64,000 nt of DNA from Pararhizobium sp. GTDB lineage: Bacteria; Pseudomonadota; Alphaproteobacteria; Rhizobiales; Rhizobiaceae. The notes under the pieces were generated by a model. That model made no database searches, was not told the origin of the DNA, and saw only the letters and a list, made by a program, of their open reading frames with translations. Where the stretch lies: NCBI GenBank assembly GCA_017794825.1, contig CP051237.1:3986501-4050500 (forward strand), read 5' to 3'. Positions 53,825 through 60,162 of this stretch are shown piece by piece (the first letter of the stretch is position 1; every line of letters starts with the position of its first letter). Position numbers and translations under genes: made by a program.

Positions 53825-54160
53825 TCAAACGCCGTAGGCGAACATTTCCTGCAACAGATTCGCCACGTCTCTTGCACGGGCGTCCGTCAATGTTCCAAGG
53901 CGCCTGGTGAGGCGGGACTTGTCGACGGTCCTGATCTGATCAAGGACGATCTGGCCTTTTTTTCGCTGAAAAGTGAGATTGACCCGTGACGGATAGTCTC
54001 TTTGCGTGGAAGTCATGGGCGCAATGATCACAGTTCGCAAATAACGGTTCATCTCATCGGGTGAGACGATGACGCATGGACGTGTCTTGCGAATTTCCGA
54101 TCCTTGCGTCGGATCGAGATCGACCAAATGTATTTCGTATTGCCGGACCGGCTTCACCAC
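53825..54160 (-). CDS. MazF/PemK-family toxin endoribonuclease
   Basis: A 111-residue type II toxin, probably an mRNA interferase. Family features are QYEIHLVDLDPTQGSEIRKTRPCVIVSPDEMN and VIIAPMTST, then GQIVLDQIRTVDKSRL. It overlaps the antitoxin gene by seven bases. An eight-base perfect hairpin (ACGGCGTT with AACGCCGT, 53814-53835) overlaps its stop codon and may end the transcript. It lies between rnpB and the TetR gene, an accessory insertion in an otherwise conserved chromosomal order. Confidence 0.9.
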   Translation of the reverse strand: MVKPVRQYEIHLVDLDPTQGSEIRKTRPCVIVSPDEMNRYLRTVIIAPMTSTQRDYPSRVNLTFQRKKGQIVLDQIRTVDKSRLTRRLGTLTDARARDVANLLQEMFAYGV

Positions 54161-54405
54161 GTCCAGTCTTCCGCGTCAAACTCGTTTTCAAGAGTATCAT
54201 CGAACAGAGCCGCGTCATCGCCAGCCGCCGCCATTTTCTCGAAGGCTTCAGCCCAGCCTTCACGCAGGTTCCGCAACGGCGCAAGCATGATAACGCCGTC
54301 CTCCACGCGCATTTCCAGTTCGTCGCCAAGCCCGCATTCCTTGACGATCGACGCCGGAATGCGAACTCCCTTTGAATTGCCGATGGATACGAGATTCACC
54401 TTCAT
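54154..54405 (-). CDS. MazE-family antitoxin (AbrB-type)
   Basis: An 83-residue antitoxin. The N-terminal SpoVT/AbrB swapped-hairpin DNA-binding domain reads MKVNLVSIGNSKGVRIPASI. The C-terminal acidic tail (DDAALFDDTLENEFDAEDW) would wrap and block MazF. The ATG at 54405 is preferred: AGGAG lies eight bases upstream and this is the usual family start. Another ATG six bases earlier is too close to that site. It is first in the operon and probably represses it from the adjacent palindromic site. Confidence 0.85.
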   Translation of the reverse strand: MKVNLVSIGNSKGVRIPASIVKECGLGDELEMRVEDGVIMLAPLRNLREGWAEAFEKMAAAGDDAALFDDTLENEFDAEDWTW

Positions 54406-54420
54406 GCTCATGTCTCCTGA

Positions 54421-54437
54421 TGTAATTACATTGTAAT
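54421..54437. promoter_or_regulatory. MazE operator candidate
   Basis: The 17-base stretch TGTAATTACATTGTAAT contains two overlapping palindromes, TGTAATTACA and TTACATTGTAA, 15 bases upstream of the mazE start. AbrB-type antitoxins commonly bind such overlapping sites over their own promoter. Confidence 0.5.
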
Positions 54438-54538
54438 CACCAGAACGGCTCTTTTCAAGTCCGGCGTACACTGTCATTGCGGTTACGCCTACGGTGCGAC
54501 TGTCTTCTGTCCCGATCGGGAAGACAAAGTGGCCTGAG

Positions 54539-55129
54539 TCAGTTTCTCAGCCCATCGAAAATCGCCACGATCACCTGCTGCACGTCGCCGGGGTTTGCGC
54601 CGCCTTCGATGGCCAGGGCGCCGCGGTCGAAGAGCGCCGACAGCATGGTCGTCAGCGTTTCGAGCGGCAACTCTGCAATGACGCCTTCTTTCATTGCTGC
54701 GGCTAGGCCCTCATGCAGGGTTCGCCCGCCATGTTTGCGATCCATGTCGCGCAATTCCTCCCAGCCGAGAACCGCCGGCGCCTCGATCAGGATCAGACGG
54801 GTTCTTTCCCCTACCGCCATTGCATTGAAGAAGGCGCGTCCCCCTTCCATGAGGGCGTCAAAGGGCGCCGCTGCCTCGGGCGTTGCCCGTTCGATCTGAT
54901 CGGCGACCGCTGAGAGCTCCGCTTCGATCACCGCGGCGAACAACGCTTTCTTATCTTCAAAGTGATGATAAAGCGCGCCGCGCGTGACGCCTGCCATTTT
55001 CACGATTTCCGGCGTTCCCGTGCCGGCGTATCCCTTCGACAGAAACAGATCTCTCGCCGCAGCGATCAGTGCGGAGGTGGTCGTCTCGCTGCGCTCGCGG
55101 TTCGTACGATGGGTCGGAAGCTCTTGCAT
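54539..55129 (-). CDS. TetR-family transcriptional regulator
   Basis: A 196-residue repressor. The N-terminal HTH reads TPEIVKMAGVTRGALYHHFEDKKALF (about residues 38-63), typical of TetR. The C-terminal ligand domain is unremarkable. It is divergent from the VOC-family gene, and two palindromes fill the 69-base gap; the first abuts its own start codon. It probably represses both itself and the VOC gene until an unknown small molecule binds. Confidence 0.88.
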   Translation of the reverse strand: MQELPTHRTNRERSETTTSALIAAARDLFLSKGYAGTGTPEIVKMAGVTRGALYHHFEDKKALFAAVIEAELSAVADQIERATPEAAAPFDALMEGGRAFFNAMAVGERTRLILIEAPAVLGWEELRDMDRKHGGRTLHEGLAAAMKEGVIAELPLETLTTMLSALFDRGALAIEGGANPGDVQQVIVAIFDGLRN

Positions 55130-55173
55130 ACATACAGCCTGTATGTTAATTCAAAGATACATACAGACTGTAT
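55130..55173. promoter_or_regulatory. Two TetR operators between the divergent TetR and VOC genes
   Basis: ACATACAGCCTGTATGT (55130-55146) is a perfect 17-base palindrome. ATACAGACTGTAT (55161-55173) is a second site with the same ATACAG/CTGTAT arms. Their centres are 29 bases apart. The shared arms and the gene layout point to binding by the TetR protein. Confidence 0.78.
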
Positions 55174-55198
55174 TCTTTTTGCGAAAGCGAGGAAAGCC

Positions 55199-55618
55199 AT
55201 GAAATCCACCCAGTACTATCCGGTTCTCATGACGGACGACGTCGCGGGAACCGCCGAGTTTTACCGGACGCATCTGCGGTTCCGGCCTGTCTTCGACAGC
55301 GACTGGTACATCCATCTCCAGTCGAGCGAGGATGACGCCGTCAATCTGGCGATACTGCAGGGCGATCACGATACGATCCCGGCGGCCGGAAGGGGCCGGG
55401 CGCCAGGCGTATTGCTGAATTTCGAAGTGGACGATGTTGACGCCGTCTACGCCCAAATGAAGGCGGACGGACTGGAAATGCTTCTCGATCTCAGGGACGA
55501 ACCTTTCGGGCAACGGCATTTCATAACGCAGGATCCGAACGGCGTCCTGATCGACGTCATCAAGCCGATCCCGCCAACGGCCGAATTCCTGGCGATGTAC
55601 GGGACGGACGCTGTTTGA
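55199..55618 (+). CDS. VOC-family (glyoxalase/bleomycin-resistance fold) protein
   Basis: A 139-residue single VOC domain-pair protein (TQYYPVLMTDDVAGTAEFY; LLNFEVDDVDAVYAQM; ITQDPNGVLIDVI). The family includes glyoxalases, dioxygenases and antibiotic-binding proteins. The metal ligands are uncertain from sequence. A GAGGAAA site precedes the ATG. Its control by the divergent TetR suggests detoxification of a small molecule. Confidence 0.85.
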   Translation: MKSTQYYPVLMTDDVAGTAEFYRTHLRFRPVFDSDWYIHLQSSEDDAVNLAILQGDHDTIPAAGRGRAPGVLLNFEVDDVDAVYAQMKADGLEMLLDLRDEPFGQRHFITQDPNGVLIDVIKPIPPTAEFLAMYGTDAV

Positions 55619-55627
55619 GATCATGTC

Positions 55628-55674
55628 TCCGGACACGCTCCTGTGAGGCGTCCACCAGAAGGCGCGTCCGGAGT
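55628..55674. repeat. Long imperfect dyad after the VOC gene
   Basis: CTCCGGACACGC (55628-55639) and GCGCGTCCGGAG (55663-55674) pair at 11 of 12 positions across a 23-base loop. The dyad lies between the VOC stop codon and the convergent DUF1059 gene, so it may terminate both. There is no T-run. Confidence 0.4.
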
Positions 55675-55695
55675 TTGGTCTCTCAATATCGGCGG

Positions 55696-55881
55696 TCAGG
55701 AGGTCGTTTCGGACTGCCTGATTCGCTGCTTGATGTTTTCCACCATGGTCTCGCGCACAACGCCTTCGGAGTGCGCGGACCTCAGGTGCGCGACAGCGCG
55801 GTGAACAACCTCGGCCTCATCTTCGGCGGAGGTTTGCCAGCTGCAGCCTGGCACCAGCGTTCCGCATCGAAATACCTTCAT
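55696..55881 (-). CDS. DUF1059 small protein
   Basis: A 61-residue protein of the DUF1059 family, recognised from MKVFRCGTLVPGCSWQTSAE and the following EAEVVHRAVAHLRSAHSE. Two cysteines in the CG and GCSW motifs are typical. The family is common near stress and environmental genes but has no assigned function. A strong AAGGAGGAG site precedes the ATG. Confidence 0.8.
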   Translation of the reverse strand: MKVFRCGTLVPGCSWQTSAEDEAEVVHRAVAHLRSAHSEGVVRETMVENIKQRIRQSETTS

Positions 55882-56301
55882 CGTCTCCTCCTTGATTGAA
55901 GTTGTCGTTCATCGTGATTGTACCAAATTTGCGTCAATTTGATAACCGGAGCGGAAACGCAAACCGAGCGGCAGTGTTCCGTCGTGTGATCGCAACGAAT
56001 ATCGAAGGCAGGGCTCGGCGCCTCAAAAGGCGAATGTCCATCGTCAATCACGCTTTTCCAAGTGCATCTGAGCACCTTGGTTCGCGCGCTTCCTGTCATC
56101 AGGACAGGCCCGACAGCGCGCAGCGGGAAAATTCGCTCTGACCTCTCAAATGCACGACGCTCGATGCGGCTAACGGGCTTCGCGTTCCCAAAGGCGCCCG
56201 CAACCCGTGTTGATTCAACAGTTTGACGGTCGAAATTAGCGCTCTGTTAACCATGTTTGTGGGACATTCGCGCGATCATGCAGAATAGAAATGGGAGCTG
56301 A

Positions 56302-56336
56302 TCCCATTGACGCACAAATGCACCCATGTTATCCCA
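56302..56336 (+). promoter_or_regulatory. Candidate mraZ promoter with MraZ-type boxes
   Basis: TTGACG (56307-56312), a 17-base spacer and TATCCC (56330-56335) give a plausible promoter. TCCCA at 56302, ACCCA at 56322 and TCCCA at 56332 are in 10-base phase. On the minus strand they read TGGGA/T, the word bound by MraZ in repeated form upstream of mraZ. Their orientation is opposite to the usual case. The rest of the 611-base gap between the DUF1059 and mraZ genes shows no gene, only a short dyad (ATGGGA with TCCCAT, 56291-56307) and a second weak promoter near 56223-56251. Confidence 0.4.
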
Positions 56337-56492
56337 AATCAGCTGCCCGGGAAGTGTCCCATGTGATCCAGCGGCAGGCGTGCAGGCGAGCTCCATGCCC
56401 GTCGTCAGCGTTACCGCCACAGTCCGTGCGGCGGGAGTTTTCCGGAGGCGTCATGTTATGGTCCACAGGCTCGGAAGCGGCAGTTCTGCGTA

Positions 56493-56951
56493 ATGAACCG
56501 GTTCCTGTCGAACGCAACGAACAAGATCGATGCCAAGGGGAGGGTCTCTGTGCCGGCTCCCTTTCGCAACGTTCTTGCGCGACTGGATATCCAGGAGCTC
56601 TACGCAATCCAGGACTTCGTCTATCCGGCGATCACCATCGGCGGACCGGACATGCTCGACCGGTACGAACAGCAGACCGGCGGCGGCGATCTGTTCTCGG
56701 AAGAGGACGCCGACATGTCGCTGCTCATCCATGGCGGCGGCGTGTTCATGAAGCTGGATGGCGAAGGCCGGCTCATGGTGACGGATTTCATTCGCGACTA
56801 CACGGGAATTACGGACCAGGTGACGTTTGTCGGCCGGTCCGATCACTTTCAGCTTTGGGAGCCTGTCCGCTACGAGGACGCACGGCGGGCGGCCCTGGAA
56901 AGGCGCATGGCGCGAGGACGCGCGGGCGCCGGGCATGGAGAGACGGGATGA
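56493..56951 (+). CDS. mraZ: Transcriptional regulator MraZ
   Basis: A 152-residue double-AbrB-fold protein that represses the division/cell-wall (dcw) cluster. It begins MNRFLSNATNKIDAKGRVSV, the first AbrB motif, and the second copy is MKLDGEGRLMVTDFIRDY. The length is normal. No strong ribosome site is seen. Its stop overlaps the start of rsmH, so the whole dcw operon starts here. Confidence 0.93.
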   Translation: MNRFLSNATNKIDAKGRVSVPAPFRNVLARLDIQELYAIQDFVYPAITIGGPDMLDRYEQQTGGGDLFSEEDADMSLLIHGGGVFMKLDGEGRLMVTDFIRDYTGITDQVTFVGRSDHFQLWEPVRYEDARRAALERRMARGRAGAGHGETG

Positions 56952-57973
56952 TGGCGAACGCTGGCGGCATGTCTCATGGCGCCGGTGGCGGACCAGTTCG
57001 CCACATCCCGGTTCTTCTCGACGAGGTTCTCAAGGCAGTGGAGCCCGCTTCGGGGCAGATCGTGCTTGACGGCACGTTCGGCGCCGGCGGCTACAGCCGC
57101 GCGCTGCTCGACGCCGGCTGCGACGTGATAGCGCTCGACCGCGATCCGGAGGCGATCGCCGGGGCTCGATCCATGACGGAAACCTACGGGGACAGGCTTC
57201 GGCTGATCCAGGCGCGGTTCAGCGATCTCGCAAACTACGCGCCGGAAGAGGGGCTCGATGCGGTGGTTCTCGACATCGGCGTTTCCTCCATGCAGATCGA
57301 CGAGGCTGAGCGCGGCTTTTCCTTCCAGAAGGAAGGGCCGCTCGACATGCGCATGGCTGGCGACGGTCCGACGGCGGCGGATGTCGTCAACCGCCTGAAA
57401 TCAGGCGATCTCGCGCGCATATTCGGTTTCTACGGCGAGGAGCGGCAGGCCGGCCGCATCGCCAGGGCGATCGAGAAGCGGCGGCTGGATGCGCCGTTTC
57501 GAACCACCCGCGAGCTCGCTTCCCTGATCGAGACCGTTACGCCGCGCAAGGCGAAAGACAAGATCCATCCGGCGACGCGCGTGTTCCAGGCGCTGCGCAT
57601 CTATGTGAACGAGGAACTGCAGGAGCTTGCATTTGCGCTCTTTGCCTCGGAACGCGCCTTGAAGTCCGGCGGCCGACTGGCCGTCGTGACATTCCATTCG
57701 CTGGAGGACCGCATCGTCAAGCGCTTCTTCCAGGACCGGTTTGCGCGGATTGGCGGATCCCGTCACCTGCCTGCGGCCGCCTTGCCGCCGGCGTCTTTCG
57801 AGCCGGTGGGAAAGCCGATGATCGCCGCCAGCGAGCAGGAGGCGGAAGCAAATCCGCGCGCGCGCTCGGCCAAGCTGCGCGCCGGACGCCGCACGGACGC
57901 GCCCGCCATGGCGGCGGACCTGTCGCTTTTTGATCTTCCGGCGTTGCCGCCGCTTTCCGAGGTCCGGGGATAG
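56948..57973 (+). CDS. rsmH: 16S rRNA (cytosine-1402-N4)-methyltransferase RsmH
   Basis: A 341-residue SAM-dependent methyltransferase modifying C1402 of 16S rRNA. It has HIPVLLDEVLKAVEP near the N-terminus, VLDGTFGAGGYSRALLDAG as motif I, and the family signatures AVVLDIGVSSMQIDEAERGFSF and VTFHSLEDRIVKRFF. The start lies in an ATGA overlap with mraZ; a second ATG follows directly. In-frame sequence upstream is only mraZ read in another frame. Confidence 0.95.
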   Translation: MMANAGGMSHGAGGGPVRHIPVLLDEVLKAVEPASGQIVLDGTFGAGGYSRALLDAGCDVIALDRDPEAIAGARSMTETYGDRLRLIQARFSDLANYAPEEGLDAVVLDIGVSSMQIDEAERGFSFQKEGPLDMRMAGDGPTAADVVNRLKSGDLARIFGFYGEERQAGRIARAIEKRRLDAPFRTTRELASLIETVTPRKAKDKIHPATRVFQALRIYVNEELQELAFALFASERALKSGGRLAVVTFHSLEDRIVKRFFQDRFARIGGSRHLPAAALPPASFEPVGKPMIAASEQEAEANPRARSAKLRAGRRTDAPAMAADLSLFDLPALPPLSEVRG

Positions 57974-57978
57974 TCGCC

Positions 57979-58341
57979 ATGTTGAGAACGTCCGACTTCA
58001 TATTCATCGGGGCCATGGCCGCTGTCGCTGTCTTTACGTTCCAGACCAAGTTCGAGGCGGAAAAAAAGCTCGAAAAGGTGGAGCGGCTGAAGGCCGAGAT
58101 CCTGCTTGAGGAAAACACCATCGATCTGCTGGAAGCCGACTGGAGCCTGCTCAACCAGCCGTCTCGCATCCAGGATCTGGTCGAGATTTACAAGGAACAG
58201 CTCGGTCTCGAAATCACCGAGGCAAACCAGATCGTGCGTCCGCAGGAGCTTCCCGCAAGGGTCAGCGATCTGCCTCCGGCCGAGATCGCCGAGGAAGATC
58301 AGAACATTGAAAGCATCGTGACGGGGTCGGTGAACAGGTAA
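57979..58341 (+). CDS. ftsL: Cell division protein FtsL
   Basis: A 120-residue bitopic membrane protein of the divisome. It has a short N-terminus, one membrane helix (DFIFIGAMAAVAVFTFQT, about residues 6-23) and a periplasmic coiled coil (EAEKKLEKVERLKAEILLEE and on). The position between rsmH and ftsI fixes the identity. The stop codon shares one base with the ftsI start. Confidence 0.88.
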   Translation: MLRTSDFIFIGAMAAVAVFTFQTKFEAEKKLEKVERLKAEILLEENTIDLLEADWSLLNQPSRIQDLVEIYKEQLGLEITEANQIVRPQELPARVSDLPPAEIAEEDQNIESIVTGSVNR

Positions 58342-60074
58342 TGTTGTTTCGTCGCAAAACGGGAGCAAAGGCCGGCGCTGACAGCGAGGAGCGTTCCGCG
58401 GCAGGACGCGCGACGCGCGTCGAGGGCGCGCGCAAGACCTCCGGCAAGCGAGCGCAGAACCGCGTCATGATCGTCATGGCCGGCGTCTGCGTCGTCTACG
58501 CGGTCATCGCCGGACGGCTTGTGGAATACGGCCTGCGGGACGAGATGACGGTGTCGAGCATCGCAAGGGGCGACGCTCTGCTGGCCTCGCGTCCGGACCT
58601 TCTCGACCGAAACGGAAATGTGCTGGCGACCGACATTCGCACCGTGTCGCTTTACGCGGAGCCGCACAAGGTCACCGATCCGGACGAAGTGATCGAGAAG
58701 CTTACGACCGTGCTTCCGGACCTCGACGCGCGCAGCGTCTATCGAAAGCTGACGTCGAATTCCCGCTTCCAGTGGCTCTCCCGGCAACTCACGCCGCGCC
58801 AGCAGAATGAAATCCTCGCGCTCGGACTTCCGGGCGTCGGGTTCAGGCCGGAAAAACGCCGCTTCTACCCCGGAGGGCCGACGGCGTCCCATATTGTCGG
58901 CATCGTCAATATCGACAACAAGGGCATCGCCGGCATGGAAAAATATGTCGACGATCAGGGGCTTGCGGCCCTGGCCGAAGCCGGCATGACGATTGAGCAG
59001 AACCTGGAGCCCGTGGCGCTGTCGATCGATCTCAGGGTTCAGCACATTGTGCGCAACGAGCTCGCAGCGGCGATGCAGCGCTATCAGGCGATCGCGGCCG
59101 GCGCGGTGGTGCTCAACGTCAAGACCGGCGAAGTGCTGGCGATGTCGTCGCTGCCGGATTACGACCCCAACGTTCCCGCCCAGGCGCTCGAAAAGGACCG
59201 GATGAACCGCATGTCGGCGGGCACTTACGAGATGGGCTCGACCTTCAAGGCCTTCACCACGGCCATGGCGCTCGATTCCGGGCTCGTCGGCATGAACGAC
59301 ACGTTCGACGCGACCCGTCCGTTGAGGATCGCCGGGCATACGATCAACGATTTCCATGGCAAGCATCGCGTGCTGACGGTTCCGGAAATCTTCATCTACT
59401 CTTCGAACATCGCCACGGCGCGCATGGCCGACATGGTCGGCGTTGAACAGCACAGGGAATTCCTGACCCGGATTGGCCTTTTGTCCCGGCTTTCGACCGA
59501 GCTGCCCGAAGTCAAGACGCCCGTCCAGCCGCATGAATGGAAGAAGATCAACTCGATCACCATTTCATTTGGGCATGGCGTCGCCACCACGCCGCTGCAG
59601 ACCGCGGTCGCCGCCGCCGCGCTGATGAATGGCGGCAAGCTGATCCCGCCGACATTTCTTCCCCGGACCGAGGAGGAGGCGAACGCGGTCGCCGTGCAGG
59701 TGGTCAAGCCGCAAACGAGCGACCAGATGCGTCAGCTCATGGAAATGAATGTGGAGAAGGGGTCTGGACGCAGGGCCGAAGTCGAGGGATTTCGTGTTGG
59801 CGGCAAAACGGGGACGGCGGAGAAGGTCGTCAACGGCCGCTACTCCTCCAACGTCCGCTTCAACGCCTTCCTGTCGGCTTTCCCGATCGATGATCCGGAA
59901 TATGTCGTTCTGGTGATCGTCGACGAGCCGAAGCCGGCCGAAGGGCAACACTCGGCCACCGCCGGATTGAATGCGGCGCCGACGGTCAAGGCCATCATTC
60001 GGCGATCCGCATCGATACTCGGCGTAAGGCCCACATTCGGAGACGATGCGACCGCCTTGCTTGAGTCATATTGA
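58341..60074 (+). CDS. ftsI: Septal peptidoglycan transpeptidase FtsI (PBP3)
   Basis: A 577-residue class B penicillin-binding protein. It has an N-terminal basic cytoplasmic tail, a membrane helix (MIVMAGVCVVYAVIAGRLVE), a pedestal domain and the transpeptidase domain. Active-site motifs are S300-T-F-K303, S354-S-N356 and K489-T-G-T492. It cross-links septal murein with FtsW. It starts in a one-base overlap with ftsL and is followed after 88 bases by the MurE-MurF gene. Confidence 0.95.
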   Translation: MLFRRKTGAKAGADSEERSAAGRATRVEGARKTSGKRAQNRVMIVMAGVCVVYAVIAGRLVEYGLRDEMTVSSIARGDALLASRPDLLDRNGNVLATDIRTVSLYAEPHKVTDPDEVIEKLTTVLPDLDARSVYRKLTSNSRFQWLSRQLTPRQQNEILALGLPGVGFRPEKRRFYPGGPTASHIVGIVNIDNKGIAGMEKYVDDQGLAALAEAGMTIEQNLEPVALSIDLRVQHIVRNELAAAMQRYQAIAAGAVVLNVKTGEVLAMSSLPDYDPNVPAQALEKDRMNRMSAGTYEMGSTFKAFTTAMALDSGLVGMNDTFDATRPLRIAGHTINDFHGKHRVLTVPEIFIYSSNIATARMADMVGVEQHREFLTRIGLLSRLSTELPEVKTPVQPHEWKKINSITISFGHGVATTPLQTAVAAAALMNGGKLIPPTFLPRTEEEANAVAVQVVKPQTSDQMRQLMEMNVEKGSGRRAEVEGFRVGGKTGTAEKVVNGRYSSNVRFNAFLSAFPIDDPEYVVLVIVDEPKPAEGQHSATAGLNAAPTVKAIIRRSASILGVRPTFGDDATALLESY

Positions 60075-60162
60075 TGCTGTCATTAGCGATCGCATCAAGA
60101 TTGAACTGGATGGGAATCGGGGCATCTGCGGAACGCATACCGGGGAAGCGCGACACGACACG

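Noticed and set aside
56291..56947. An in-frame N-terminal extension of rsmH
   Set aside because: It is only mraZ and its leader read in another frame. RsmH homology starts after 56948, where the ATGA overlap provides a natural start.
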